Assembly: GCF_900142605.1 (NCBI RefSeq)
Contig: NZ_FRBL01000005.1
Location: 558,001-622,000 of the forward strand
DNA from: Chitinophaga jiangningensis
GTDB taxonomy: Bacteria; Bacteroidota; Bacteroidia; Chitinophagales; Chitinophagaceae
Length of the DNA stretch: 64,000 nucleotides
Direction: 5' to 3'
Made by a program: the position numbers and the translations under genes. This document shows positions 54,873 through 63,999 of the stretch, one piece after another (position 1 is the first letter of the stretch; every line of letters starts with the position of its first letter). The notes below the pieces were generated by a model. The model saw nothing but the letters and a program-made list of their open reading frames with translations. It had not been told where the DNA came from and searched no databases.

Positions 54873-55757
54873 ATGAAATGGCTCTTTTTCTGCGCCAGCA
54901 TCCTGTTTGCAGTGCCGGCAGTGGCACAGACAGATTCTGTACAACTGATGAAAGACATCAGTACCCTCGCTGACGATAAATACGAAGGCCGTAAAACCGG
55001 CACCGCAGGCAACCGCCAGGCGCAGTTCTACCTGCTTAAAAGATTCCAGGAAGCGGGGCTGCAACCCTATCACAACACGTACGAGTATCCATTCTATTTC
55101 AAGCGTGGCGAAACCAATATCATGGGTACTAACCTGTACGGCTATATTCGCGGCAGCGATAGTAAGGTGATCGTGATTTCCGCCCACTATGATCACGTGG
55201 GTATTGGCAAGCCCAATCAGCAGCAGGACAGCATTTATAACGGGGCAGATGATAATGCCTCCGGGATCGGTGGTTTATTAGCTATCGCCAGTTACTTCAA
55301 ACAACACCCGCCAAAACATACGCTGATATTCCTGGCTGCGGACGCAGAAGAAATGGGACTGCAGGGCGCCAAAGCCTTTGTGGCCCGCCCTCCTGTGCCT
55401 TTGCAGGATATCGTGCTGAATATCAATATGGATATGATTGCACATAACGACAAAGACGAACTATATGCCTGTGGACCAACAGTAAACCCGCAACTCAAGC
55501 CGGCAGTGGAAAAAGTAGCAGCGCGTAGCAATATTAAATTATTAATCGGGCATGATACGCCGGATACCGGCGCAGACAACTGGATTAATCAAAGTGACCA
55601 GGGGGCTTTTAACCAGGTAAAAATTCCCTTTATCTATTTTGGGGTAGAGGATCATGTAGATTATCACAAACCTTCAGACGAGTTTAAAACGATTAATAAC
55701 TCCTTCTATTTCAGGGCTGTAAATACAATTCTGGATGTAATCAGGGAGTTAGACTAA
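54873..55757 (+). CDS. Secreted M28 family zinc metallopeptidase
   Basis: 294 aa, signal peptide MKWLFFCASILFAVPAVAQ. Co-catalytic zinc site in order: His of SAHYDHVG near 104, Asp of NGADDNASG near 124, Glu pair of AADAEEMG near 157, Asp of NINMDMIAH near 185, and His of VDYHKPSDEF near the C-terminus. An aminopeptidase-type enzyme acting in the periplasm or outside. ATG 54873 gives the clean signal peptide; earlier in-frame starts exist at 54861 (ATG) and 54852 (TTG). Confidence 0.9.
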   Translation: MKWLFFCASILFAVPAVAQTDSVQLMKDISTLADDKYEGRKTGTAGNRQAQFYLLKRFQEAGLQPYHNTYEYPFYFKRGETNIMGTNLYGYIRGSDSKVIVISAHYDHVGIGKPNQQQDSIYNGADDNASGIGGLLAIASYFKQHPPKHTLIFLAADAEEMGLQGAKAFVARPPVPLQDIVLNINMDMIAHNDKDELYACGPTVNPQLKPAVEKVAARSNIKLLIGHDTPDTGADNWINQSDQGAFNQVKIPFIYFGVEDHVDYHKPSDEFKTINNSFYFRAVNTILDVIRELD

Positions 55758-55807
55758 AAAAATTCAGGGAGATATCAGGCGCCGCATGCGCCTGATATCT
55801 CCCTGAA
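55756..55807 (-). terminator. Bidirectional hairpin between M28 and S41 peptidase genes
   Basis: Perfect 20-bp stem (55763-55782 with 55788-55807) and five-base loop. On the minus strand it is followed by seven T (55756-55762), a good terminator for the S41 gene. The same hairpin follows the M28 stop on the plus strand, with a weaker tail. Confidence 0.88.
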
Positions 55808-55836
55808 CATATAAACGCTTCAGGAGAGAGCTGATT

Positions 55837-57279
55837 TTATTTCACCTTCGGGAAAATCATGCCTTTGAACTGATTCGCCTTATTGTAGAATTTAGAGATG
55901 GTTCCAAGCCTGTTCGACTCTGTATTCGCCAATCTGCCCAATGCGCTGGAAGGCACTCCCATATCCGTCAGGGCTGCTCTCAGCATGGGATCCTGGAAGC
56001 TACCCCAGTCATAGGCGTAATCATCGCCAGCCTGCACATTCGGTGTAAAGCCATCAAAATAGTCCCCTTCATTTTTAGAATTTAATGATTGCATGTTGAT
56101 GCAATACATATCGATTTTACCGATGGTAACAGCGATAAATCCAACAGGTTTACCATAGGAGGTGCTTCCAATCATGTGTGGATTCATGGAAGGTTTCAGT
56201 ACGTTGAACAGCAGTTCACTGGACGAGGCGGTATTTCCGGTCATGATGAAGCTGAGATTCGTAAGGGCCAGCCCACCGGTAGCACCGAAATTGGTTTTAG
56301 CGTAGGTGGTGGCTTCCGAATAAAAAATATCGGCCCATAAATCATCCGGATAGTCAGGAACGGCCTTCATGGCTTTAAAGAACCAATTGAAGTTTTTATT
56401 AGTGACCCTCGAATTGAAAACAGTGGAATACATTAGCTGATTAGCCACGGAAGCCGGGGCCAGTTTGCCTGCCAGGTATTCCGCAGTGGAAACGTAGCCG
56501 CCACCGTTGTAGCGCAGGTCGATAATGACCTTGGTAACTCCGGCTGTTTTGAAATCGCTGAAAATGGTTTCAAACTGGGCTTTAACCACGTCCGGCGCTA
56601 CGAAGGTGTTAAATACAATATAACCGATTTTGCTGCCGGCCAGGTCGTATACCTTGCTGAAGAGGATAGGGTTTAAGTTGTATTGTGTAGCCGCGATGGT
56701 AGTGGTAAGCGTAGTACCGTCGGGTTTAGTAAACACGAAATTGGCAGATTTGGCACTGAAAGCGTTGTTGAGCGCATCTTCGGTGGCCTGGTTGCCGTAG
56801 GTAAAGGAAGTGGTACCGTTTACGGCAGACATCTGCCAGCCTCTTTTAATACCGGCTTTATCTGCAGGCGAGCCTGGGTATACATACACTACACGCAGTT
56901 CTGATCTGGTTTGCCAGCCAATCTGGAATCCGAGATCGCCGGCATGGCCCTGCAGCACATCAGCGGTACTACCATCGTCGAGGAAGCTGTATTTATCGAG
57001 GTTGCCGCCGTTGCTTTTCTTTTTGAACCCGATCAGGGAGTCGAACATGGTATACGGACTGCTGTAGCTATCTGGCTTAAAGGTAGCGGAATCCGGAACG
57101 GCGTCTGTCCATAAATAGATGTCTTTAAATATATTAAATATACTATCGTTGGTAGATATCTTAGACAGCGAATCAGTAGGAGTGCCGGGGTTTCTGGCCA
57201 TATCCTTTTTGCAGGCAGTCATAAGGAGGCTAATCACGGCGACGCCGGTCAGCAGGCGCCACAAAAGACTTGGTTGCAT
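55837..57279 (-). CDS. S41 family peptidase lipoprotein (C-terminal processing peptidase type)
   Basis: 480 aa. Lipobox LMTAC (Cys23). A short N-terminal domain and a PDZ domain (about 100-195, YPGSPADKAGIKRGW) precede the S41 catalytic core (about 210-420). The core contains KVIIDLRYNGGGY, the nucleophile Ser in NTASSSELL and the general base Lys in GSTSYGKPVG. This is the Ser-Lys dyad arrangement of tail-specific proteases. Probably tethered to the outer membrane. Substrate unknown. Confidence 0.9.
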   Translation of the reverse strand: MQPSLLWRLLTGVAVISLLMTACKKDMARNPGTPTDSLSKISTNDSIFNIFKDIYLWTDAVPDSATFKPDSYSSPYTMFDSLIGFKKKSNGGNLDKYSFLDDGSTADVLQGHAGDLGFQIGWQTRSELRVVYVYPGSPADKAGIKRGWQMSAVNGTTSFTYGNQATEDALNNAFSAKSANFVFTKPDGTTLTTTIAATQYNLNPILFSKVYDLAGSKIGYIVFNTFVAPDVVKAQFETIFSDFKTAGVTKVIIDLRYNGGGYVSTAEYLAGKLAPASVANQLMYSTVFNSRVTNKNFNWFFKAMKAVPDYPDDLWADIFYSEATTYAKTNFGATGGLALTNLSFIMTGNTASSSELLFNVLKPSMNPHMIGSTSYGKPVGFIAVTIGKIDMYCINMQSLNSKNEGDYFDGFTPNVQAGDDYAYDWGSFQDPMLRAALTDMGVPSSALGRLANTESNRLGTISKFYNKANQFKGMIFPKVK

Positions 57280-57359
57280 ATGTAAAGTTTAAAGCATGTG
57301 AAAGGTGTATTCCGTATATAGATAACGCTAAAGATTAAACGATAATTATGTGTCAAAGT

Positions 57360-58025
57360 TTAACGCGGTCCAGGCGGAAATGTATTGATGTCGTTCCCTA
57401 GTTCTTCCGGGAGATTACCGTTATTTTTCAGTGCTATCGTCACTTTATCATGCCAGGAGGCCTGTGCTGCTGCATTCATGCCACTGTGGGTGTCGCGATC
57501 GAAGGCATACTGGAGCCGGTTCATTTCTCTGAAAGCCTCAAGGTATTGAAATTGTATAACACTATCATAATCATCCCGGTTCAGCGCAGTTTGTTTTAAT
57601 CGCTGTTTAAACCGCTCTACTACCAGCCGGGTGATGTCAAAATGAATCTGTTCATGTGTCAGCCCGTAAGTGGTGTTATTCCCGGGTTTTACCCAGCTGG
57701 CACTTTTTATAAAAAATACTTGTAATAACAGGGAGATGTGAAGGGTATCCTTATACACACGGCTGCTGCCTTCGTAGGAGAAGCTGGTGTAGGATACAGC
57801 GGCACTGGGCCCGGAGAGAGGCGGTTTGCCTGTAAAATCGCTCCAGGAAAGTTTCCGGTAAGGAGCGTAGTAGATTGTGTCCGAATCAGCCGTGGAAGGT
57901 TGTTCCTGGAAGTGAAAATCCAGGGATACAACGGTATGGCCGGCGGAAGTCAGCTGTTTGTTGTTAGTCCCGCTGCCAGCGGGAAAAAGCAGCAACAAAA
58001 ACAATATGGAAGGAACAGCAATCAT
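57360..58025 (-). CDS. DUF922-type putative zinc peptidase, secreted
   Basis: 221 aa with an N-terminal hydrophobic signal (about 2-18). The motif His124-Glu125-x-x-His128-x-Asp130 in THEQIHFDITRL is the zinc-binding HExxH of the DUF922 family of predicted secreted proteases. YRKLSWSDFTGKPP near 56-69 is another family mark. The start ATG at 58025 lies 98 nt from the divergent paaA start, so both promoters share that gap. Confidence 0.78.
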   Translation of the reverse strand: MIAVPSILFLLLLFPAGSGTNNKQLTSAGHTVVSLDFHFQEQPSTADSDTIYYAPYRKLSWSDFTGKPPLSGPSAAVSYTSFSYEGSSRVYKDTLHISLLLQVFFIKSASWVKPGNNTTYGLTHEQIHFDITRLVVERFKQRLKQTALNRDDYDSVIQFQYLEAFREMNRLQYAFDRDTHSGMNAAAQASWHDKVTIALKNNGNLPEELGNDINTFPPGPR

Positions 58026-58123
58026 CGGATTAACTACCTGCTAAAATTAGTGCTTTTAACAATCCCTTTCCGCCGAAAACGGGCTTTTTTCCGTAATTTA
58101 CGAATCAACCAAAACAATCGCAC

Positions 58124-59122
58124 ATGTACGGCGGAGGATACATTTTTGAAGAGCCCAATAACCGTCAGGTGAGGGAAGAAAAGATCCATGATGAGCCGGA
58201 GAAGCTGGCTGCATTTGAAGATCGTATAGCCAGGGGAGAGAAGATAGAGCCCGGCGACTGGATGCCGGCAGAGTACCGGCGGCAGCTTATTCGTTTAATC
58301 GAACAACATGCTCATTCTGAGATCATTGGCGCCTTACCGGAAGGCACCTGGATTACCCGTGCCCCGGGATTTAAGCGTAAGCTGGCGTTAATCGCCAAGG
58401 TGCAGGATGAGATCGGCCATGGTCAGTTGCTGTATAATGCGGCTGAAACCCTTGGCAAAACGCGGGAGGCCATGATTAACGATCTGTTGAGTGGTAAATC
58501 CAAATACTCGAACGTGTTTAACTACCCGGCTAAAACCTGGGCGGATGTAACTGTGATAGGATTCCTGATTGATGCGGCTGCTATTGTAAACCAGGTGGCT
58601 AATTCCAAAGGCTCTTATGGTCCTTACTGCCGCGCGCTGGAAAGGATTTGCTACGAAGAAAGTTTTCACCTTAAGCAGGGTCACGATGCCTTTATTGAAC
58701 TGGCCACCGGAACACCGGCACAGCGGGAAATGCTGCAGGATGCGCTCAACCGTTGGTGGAAGCCTATCATGCACTTTTTCGGACCTCCGGATAAAACCAG
58801 CCAGCACAGTGAGAAGCTAATGCAATGGAAAGTGAAAATGGCCAGCAACGATGATATGCGTAACCAGTTCCTGGATATGTATGTCCCAAAGATCTGGGAG
58901 CTTGGGCTTACCCTGCCTGATCCGCTGCTGCGCAAAAATGCGGAAACAGGCCGCTGGGAATATTCCGATCCCGACTGGGACGAATTTTTCAGGGTGATCA
59001 ACGGCGGCGGCCCTTGTAATGAGGAACGCCTCCAGGTAAGGAAGTGGGCAGAAGAACATGGCCGGTGGGTACGCAAAGCGCTGATGAAGCCGACGGAAAA
59101 ACATACCCTGCCTGTAGCCTGA
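58124..59122 (+). CDS. paaA: Phenylacetyl-CoA 1,2-epoxidase subunit PaaA
   Basis: 332-aa catalytic diiron subunit of the ring-epoxidising monooxygenase in aerobic phenylacetate breakdown. Ferritin-like helical bundle with the diiron ligands in VQDEIGHGQLL and CYEESFHLKQGHDAF. Full length. First gene of paaABCD, with a 32-nt gap to paaB. Confidence 0.95.
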   Translation: MYGGGYIFEEPNNRQVREEKIHDEPEKLAAFEDRIARGEKIEPGDWMPAEYRRQLIRLIEQHAHSEIIGALPEGTWITRAPGFKRKLALIAKVQDEIGHGQLLYNAAETLGKTREAMINDLLSGKSKYSNVFNYPAKTWADVTVIGFLIDAAAIVNQVANSKGSYGPYCRALERICYEESFHLKQGHDAFIELATGTPAQREMLQDALNRWWKPIMHFFGPPDKTSQHSEKLMQWKVKMASNDDMRNQFLDMYVPKIWELGLTLPDPLLRKNAETGRWEYSDPDWDEFFRVINGGGPCNEERLQVRKWAEEHGRWVRKALMKPTEKHTLPVA

Positions 59123-59154
59123 TTATTTTAAGCTCCAAATTCAGCAAACCAATC

Positions 59155-59535
59155 ATGTCTTTAGATCCACGTGTAAACAGATTAAAACTAGGCGATCCCA
59201 ATGCCGTAATAAAGGTAGAAGAAGGGGAGAACTGGAATGTATACGAAGTATTTCACCAGGAAAAAAGAGGTGCGCACCATGAACACGTAGGCTGCGTACA
59301 CGCCCCGGATCCGCAGATGGCACTCATCTTTGCCAAGGAACAATTTGCCCGCAGAAAAAAATGTGTAAATCTCTGGGTGGTAAAAAGCGCCGATATCCTG
59401 GCTTTTGATGTGGAAGATGAGGATATGTTTGCCAACAACCTGGAAAAAACATACCGTGATGCCAGCGGCTTCAAGGTGATGGAAAAGATCAACAAATTCA
59501 AACAATCATCCAAAGGAACTACTGATGTTAAATAA
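59155..59535 (+). CDS. paaB: Phenylacetyl-CoA epoxidase subunit PaaB
   Basis: 126 aa. Small subunit required for the complex. WNVYEVFHQEKRGAHHEHVGCVHAPDPQMAL is the family core. Start at ATG 59155 (MSLDPRVNRL); the frame extends upstream into paaA but that part is not family-like. Overlaps paaC by 11 nt, so translation is coupled. Confidence 0.93.
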   Translation: MSLDPRVNRLKLGDPNAVIKVEEGENWNVYEVFHQEKRGAHHEHVGCVHAPDPQMALIFAKEQFARRKKCVNLWVVKSADILAFDVEDEDMFANNLEKTYRDASGFKVMEKINKFKQSSKGTTDVK

Positions 59536-60286
59536 CGCAATAACAGACCTGATGACAAAAATGGCCGATGATGAACTGATTCAGGGTCATCGGAATTCGG
59601 AATGGACCGGACTGGGGCCTGTTATGGAAGAAGATATTGCCTTTTCGTCCATGGCACAGGATAAGATCGGCCATTCGTGGGCGTTATACAGGATTATAGA
59701 AGAAAACCTGGGCGGCAGGCAGGCAGACTTGTTTGCTTTTTGTCGCCCTGAAAACGAATATAAATGCTGCCACCTGGTAGAATATCCTAACTCCGGCTAC
59801 GACTTCAGCCTCATGCGGCATTTCCTTTTTGACCAGGCGGAGGCAGTGCGGTATGAAAGCATGCTGGAAAGCAGCTTTGAGCCACTGCAGCAACTCAGCA
59901 GAAAAGTAAAAGGAGAATTGAAATACCATACCCTCCATGCAAATGCCTGGGTGATGCAGCTCAGCAAAGCCGGTGAAGAAAGCTATGACCGGATGCAAAC
60001 CGCGTTGAATGAAATCATTGCGCTGGCTGCCGGCATCTTCGAACCCGGTAAAGCGCATGAGCAGGTGTTAATTGACGCGAAGGTATATCCAGGGGAAAAG
60101 GAATTATATAACCGCTGGCTCGACAGGATTTATCCCGTGCTGGTAAAAGCATCGTTGAACCTGCCGGCGCTGGAATCCATTACGCCTGCCTATGGCGGCC
60201 GTAACGGACAGCATACACCTTACCTGGCGCCATTATTAAAAGAGATGGGAGAGGTGTTTAACCTGGATACCGCAGCTAACTGGTAA
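59525..60286 (+). CDS. paaC: Phenylacetyl-CoA epoxidase subunit PaaC
   Basis: 253 aa. Structural ferritin-like partner of PaaA. Recognisable segments are GHRNSEWTGLGPVMEEDIAFSSMAQDKIGHSW and LKYHTLHANAWVMQL. It begins inside the last 11 nt of paaB and ends 3 nt before paaD. Confidence 0.94.
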   Translation: MLNNAITDLMTKMADDELIQGHRNSEWTGLGPVMEEDIAFSSMAQDKIGHSWALYRIIEENLGGRQADLFAFCRPENEYKCCHLVEYPNSGYDFSLMRHFLFDQAEAVRYESMLESSFEPLQQLSRKVKGELKYHTLHANAWVMQLSKAGEESYDRMQTALNEIIALAAGIFEPGKAHEQVLIDAKVYPGEKELYNRWLDRIYPVLVKASLNLPALESITPAYGGRNGQHTPYLAPLLKEMGEVFNLDTAANW

Positions 60287-60289
60287 TTT

Positions 60290-60781
60290 ATGACAATGGA
60301 AATTACCATAGAAAATATTTATAATTCACTGCAACAGGTGATGGACCCGGAAATACCCGTATTAAGCGTGGTAGAACTGGGCATGATCACCGATGTAGTG
60401 CTACAGGATAACGGGGCGGAGGTGCATATGATTCCAACATTTGCAGCCTGCCCCGCTGTTTCCTATATACAGCGGAATATCCGGGAGCACCTGGAGCGTG
60501 ACCTGCATATATCCGTTACCGTGATTGTGGATAAACACATCACCTGGAACAGCAACCGGATCACGGCCGAAGCCAAAGTGAAGCTGGCGCAATTTGGCAT
60601 AGCGCCGCCTAAGCGGTTAGCCGGTGAGGTGAGTGAAGAGTTATTTGTGGAAGTTCCCTGTCCGCATTGCGGCAGTACCGATACTTACTTGCGGGCCCCT
60701 TTTGGTTCTACGCTTTGCCGGGCTATACATTTTTGTAAATCGTGCGGACAGATATTTGAGCAGTTTAAGCCGCTGGAATAA
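60290..60781 (+). CDS. paaD: Phenylacetate pathway Fe-S assembly protein PaaD
   Basis: 163 aa. N-terminal MIP18/DUF59 domain (about 5-80) with MDPEIPVLSVVELGMI, then a C-terminal zinc-ribbon with CPHCGSTDTYLRAPFGSTLCRA and CKSCGQ. Helps mature the epoxidase complex. Starts with ATG 60290; an in-frame ATG two codons later is possible. The usual reductase gene paaE does not follow; nadD is next. Confidence 0.93.
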   Translation: MTMEITIENIYNSLQQVMDPEIPVLSVVELGMITDVVLQDNGAEVHMIPTFAACPAVSYIQRNIREHLERDLHISVTVIVDKHITWNSNRITAEAKVKLAQFGIAPPKRLAGEVSEELFVEVPCPHCGSTDTYLRAPFGSTLCRAIHFCKSCGQIFEQFKPLE

Positions 60782-60852
60782 GCAGGATTAACGGAAATGC
60801 CTATTTTTACACGCATTAGTTGATGTGCCATTGGCAAATTTATAGATGAAAC

Positions 60853-61422
60853 ATGAAGATAGGCTTGTATTTTGGGTCTTTTAATCCTATACACACGGGG
60901 CATTTGATCATTGCCAATTACGTTGCGTACAATACTGATCTGGATAAAGTGTGGCTGGTGGTATCCCCTCAAAATCCACTGAAGCCATCCTCTACGTTGC
61001 TTAATGAGCACGACAGGTTTCACCTGGTGGAACTGGCCATTAAGGACGAATCCAGGCTCAGGGCGAGCAACATAGAATTTTCCCTGCCCCGGCCTTCGTT
61101 TACTGTAGATACCCTGGCTTACCTCGGGGAGAAATTTCCTACCCAGGAGTTTTGCATCATTATGGGTAGCGATAGTTTCCAGAATCTTCCCCGCTGGAAA
61201 AATTATCAGCACATCGTAAGGAACTATCCCATATACGTCTACCGCCGCCCGGGCCATGAAATCACGGAAACACATGGCGCCCGCCTGGAAGTGCTGGACG
61301 CCCCTATGCTTGATATATCTGCAACGGATATACGAAAATGGATTAAGGAAGGTAAGTCCGTACGTTTTATGGTGCCGGACAATGTGATTTCCTACATCGC
61401 TGAAAATAATTACTACAAATAG
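60853..61422 (+). CDS. nadD: Nicotinate-nucleotide adenylyltransferase
   Basis: 189 aa. Makes deamido-NAD from nicotinate mononucleotide and ATP. GSFNPIHTGHLII at 8-20 carries the HxGH nucleotide-binding motif; the C-terminal ISATDIRKW motif is the ISSTxxR signature. Ends 2 nt from the stop of the convergent AI-2E family gene. Together with nadA at 24 kb this window holds two steps of NAD synthesis. Confidence 0.94.
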   Translation: MKIGLYFGSFNPIHTGHLIIANYVAYNTDLDKVWLVVSPQNPLKPSSTLLNEHDRFHLVELAIKDESRLRASNIEFSLPRPSFTVDTLAYLGEKFPTQEFCIIMGSDSFQNLPRWKNYQHIVRNYPIYVYRRPGHEITETHGARLEVLDAPMLDISATDIRKWIKEGKSVRFMVPDNVISYIAENNYYK

Positions 61423-61424
61423 GT

Positions 61425-62501
61425 TTATTTATCCGTTTTATTGCGCACCGTCACTTTTTTGTGTCCACTGCTGCCGGCAGGTGCGGACCTTTTCTTAATG
61501 AGGAATTCGTTGGAATAGATCTGCAGCAGCAGGATAAACATGGATATGAGTAATGGCCCGAAGATCAGACCGATAAATCCAAAGAGGTTTACACCGATCA
61601 GCACCCCGAAGATGGTGATGAGCGGATGTACGTCTGCAATGCGCTTTGCCAGCAGGAACCTGGAAATGTTATCAGAAGTTCCAACAACGGCAAAGCCGTA
61701 AATCAGCACTGCCAGGCCCTGGAAGGTATTGCCGGCGGCCAGCAAATACACCCCTAATGGCACATATACCGCAGCGGCACCAATCACCGGGAGCATGGCG
61801 GTGAAGCAGGTCACTACAAACCAGAAAAATGGTTGGGGCACCCCAAATATCAGATAGCCCCCCAGGGATACAATGCCTTGTATAACGGCGATTAATGGGA
61901 TACCCACGGCATTCGCTATTACCAACTTGTTGAATTCCCTACCCAGTAGCTCCACATTTTCATCCTTTAATGGAATATATTCATAGATGGCCAGCTCCAT
62001 GCTACGGAGATTTACCAGCATGAAATAGAGGATGAAATATAAAATGGCGATGGTGGTCAGCGTGTTAAAGGTGGCGCCCAGGAAGCCTGGCAAAAACGAC
62101 GTGGCTGTTTCTGAAAATTTCTGTAGTCTGGCGTCCGTAATAAGTGTAAAACCTATCTCCTGCGAAAGCTTGTTGTTCAATGTTTTAGCCTGTGTGATTA
62201 ACTCCGCGGAGTTATTGACGGCGTAGGCAATTTTTGCACTGAGCATATTGATAAGTGCACCGACCGGCAGCAGAATAATTAGGAAGGTTAGCAGCATCAG
62301 CAGGGTGGCTGCCAGGCTCTTGTTCCATTTACGTTTTTCTGTGAGCCGGATCATCCAATTGCGGCACAACACGTAAAAGGTGACGGCGCCGAGGAATCCG
62401 GGGAAATAGGTGAAAAGCTTTGTAAATAGCAGAATAGCCAGGAACAGAATAAGAAGTAAAAAGCCTATTTGTTTTAGGCGTCCATTGTCGATATAACTCA
62501 T
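61425..62501 (-). CDS. AI-2E family transporter
   Basis: 358 aa, inner membrane, about seven or eight helices with a periplasmic loop of roughly 70 residues after the third. Characteristic segments are LYFILYFMLVNLRS and PLIAVIQGIVSLGGYLIFGVPQPFFWFVV, with the GLIFGPLLISM end. Family members were proposed as autoinducer-2 exporters or Na+/H+ antiporters; the substrate here cannot be read from sequence. Confidence 0.88.
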   Translation of the reverse strand: MSYIDNGRLKQIGFLLLILFLAILLFTKLFTYFPGFLGAVTFYVLCRNWMIRLTEKRKWNKSLAATLLMLLTFLIILLPVGALINMLSAKIAYAVNNSAELITQAKTLNNKLSQEIGFTLITDARLQKFSETATSFLPGFLGATFNTLTTIAILYFILYFMLVNLRSMELAIYEYIPLKDENVELLGREFNKLVIANAVGIPLIAVIQGIVSLGGYLIFGVPQPFFWFVVTCFTAMLPVIGAAAVYVPLGVYLLAAGNTFQGLAVLIYGFAVVGTSDNISRFLLAKRIADVHPLITIFGVLIGVNLFGFIGLIFGPLLISMFILLLQIYSNEFLIKKRSAPAGSSGHKKVTVRNKTDK

Positions 62502-62676
62502 AGTGTACGTTCGTTAAAAGGGTTAGCCTGCAAAAGATTCAACGGAATCACGGGGACAACTCTCTGTTAAATATCAAACAAAATTGATACCTACTTGTTC
62601 TTGGAATAATGTTTGTGAAGCATCACTTACGAAAACATAGATTTTTAAATTATCTCATCTTTTAAAAACTTTTGTT

Positions 62677-62871
62677 ATGAATAATAGTTCAAAAGCCGTG
62701 GTTTCTTTCATCGTTGGCGCTGCAGTGGGTGTTGCAGTTGGATATTTCCTCAATTCTGATAAAAAAGATGAACTTGTAGGCAAACTGAGATACCAGGCGG
62801 ACAAGCTGAAAGATAAATGGAAAAAGAAAAAGGATCAATTTGAAGATGCCCTCGAAAACGAGCTGGCTTAA
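62677..62871 (+). CDS. YtxH-like small membrane protein
   Basis: 64 aa. One N-terminal glycine-rich membrane helix (about 6-26, FIVGAAVGVAVGYFL) followed by a Lys-rich amphipathic helix. The layout matches YtxH domain proteins tied to envelope or general stress. Gap of 24 nt to the next gene on the same strand suggests a three-gene cassette. Confidence 0.75.
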   Translation: MNNSSKAVVSFIVGAAVGVAVGYFLNSDKKDELVGKLRYQADKLKDKWKKKKDQFEDALENELA

Positions 62872-62895
62872 TTCCAATTGATTAAATAATACTGC

Positions 62896-63366
62896 ATGGA
62901 AGAAAATTTCAGCGATTATTTTAAACAAACAGGCAGAGTCGCCAAAGATTACCTCGAAACGAGGCTGGACCTGTTAAAGCTCCAGGCAGCGGGAAAGCTA
63001 TCAAAGGCATTGGGATTATTTTTCTCGGTTTTGATGGCTTTTCTGCTGTTCTTTTTTGTGATCGTATTCCTGGGAATGCTGGTAGCATTCTGGATAGGTG
63101 AAAAAACCGGTAGCTTTACGATCGGTTTCACCTGCGCTTCTGGAATATTTATCCTGTTGTTTGTCGCCATCATCGTATTTAGGAAACAACTGATTGAAGG
63201 TCCTTTATCCAGGCTGCTGATTAATGTACTGATCGACGAGATCGATGATCGGGACGATAATGTACACATCAAAGATAAGGCTAAAGTACCTGCCTCCCCA
63301 CTGGACCCCACAGATCCTGCAAGGCCGGGTTATGTTCCTGATGACGAAGCCGTAGAGCATCAATAA
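62896..63366 (+). CDS. Phage holin-like / DUF1469-type membrane protein
   Basis: 156 aa. A soluble N-terminal helix (KQTGRVAKDYLETRLDLLKLQA) precedes two membrane helices (about 40-65 and 75-98), as in the YqjE/holin_3 superfamily. The C-terminal tail is hydrophilic and Pro/Asp-rich. In chromosomal cassettes such proteins are envelope stress factors rather than phage holins; no phage gene is near. It is followed after 14 nt by the next gene. Confidence 0.75.
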   Translation: MEENFSDYFKQTGRVAKDYLETRLDLLKLQAAGKLSKALGLFFSVLMAFLLFFFVIVFLGMLVAFWIGEKTGSFTIGFTCASGIFILLFVAIIVFRKQLIEGPLSRLLINVLIDEIDDRDDNVHIKDKAKVPASPLDPTDPARPGYVPDDEAVEHQ

Positions 63367-63380
63367 AAGCATTTATCAGC

Positions 63381-63737
63381 ATGGCCAAAAAGAAGAAAAT
63401 AACTGGTTTTGATGCACTTGAGCTGGAAGTAGCCCGGCTCAAGAAGCGTTCCATAGACCTCGAAGATGTTTTATTGGACAGGGTCGACTTCTTCCGTGAT
63501 AACTATAAGAAAATGGCCCTTAACAGCATTATCCCGGGTAGCGCCAAACACTCCAATGCCCTGGGGATTGCCGGTAAGGTAGCCAGGTTTGCATGGGAAA
63601 GCGGTAAGTTTAAAAACTTTGCCACCGGCGCATTGATTACTGCGCTGGAATTTTTCGGTGTGCAAATGGGAATAAAGCTGTTTAATAAGTTTGCACAATC
63701 ACGGAAGAAGAAAGAGGACGGACAGCAGGAGTTTTAA
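63381..63737 (+). CDS. Uncharacterised protein downstream of the YtxH/holin-like pair
   Basis: 118 aa, basic at both ends (MAKKKKITGF, ...FAQSRKKKEDGQ). A first amphipathic part (about 10-45) is followed by a weakly hydrophobic segment near 80-104 (NFATGALITALEFFGVQMGI) that could be membrane-associated. No family recognised. It completes a three-gene run with intergenic gaps of 24 and 14 nt and is probably made with them. Confidence 0.65.
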   Translation: MAKKKKITGFDALELEVARLKKRSIDLEDVLLDRVDFFRDNYKKMALNSIIPGSAKHSNALGIAGKVARFAWESGKFKNFATGALITALEFFGVQMGIKLFNKFAQSRKKKEDGQQEF

Positions 63738-63999
63738 GTGGTTTTGCACTGCTGACTACTGTATCCCGAATGATGCGGGTGCAGATAATTGGTTTATAGT
63801 TAATCAGCACTATTGGGCCATCCGGATCACTTTGTAAAGCTGGCTTGGGATCCCAATTTTCCTCCAGCCTAAACAAAAAATCCTTTTGTTTAATTTCCAT
63901 CTTTCCTGCTACAAATTTCATTGATTTTATTACCCTTAATATTTCAGGTTCGAACACTTCCGGAAAGGCATCGCTTTTCAGAATGATATCACTTACCGT
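63682..63999 (-). CDS. Partial gene running off the right edge, function unknown
   Basis: The minus-strand frame is open from the window edge to a stop at 63682, about 105 residues, so the true start is outside. The sequence looks coding (KSDAFPEVFEPEILRVIKS, then QKDFLFRLEENWDPKP). Its last 56 nt overlap the 3' end of the preceding gene tail to tail. The start could also be the GTG at 63957. No family recognised. Confidence 0.45.
   Translation of the reverse strand, partial: TVSDIILKSDAFPEVFEPEILRVIKSMKFVAGKMEIKQKDFLFRLEENWDPKPALQSDPDGPIVLINYKPIICTRIIRDTVVSSAKPLKTPAVRPLSSSVIVQTY

Noticed and set aside
62896..63366. Prophage remnant suggested by a holin-like protein
   Set aside because: No other phage gene nearby; the two-helix protein with YtxH-like neighbour is a usual chromosomal envelope cassette in this phylum.
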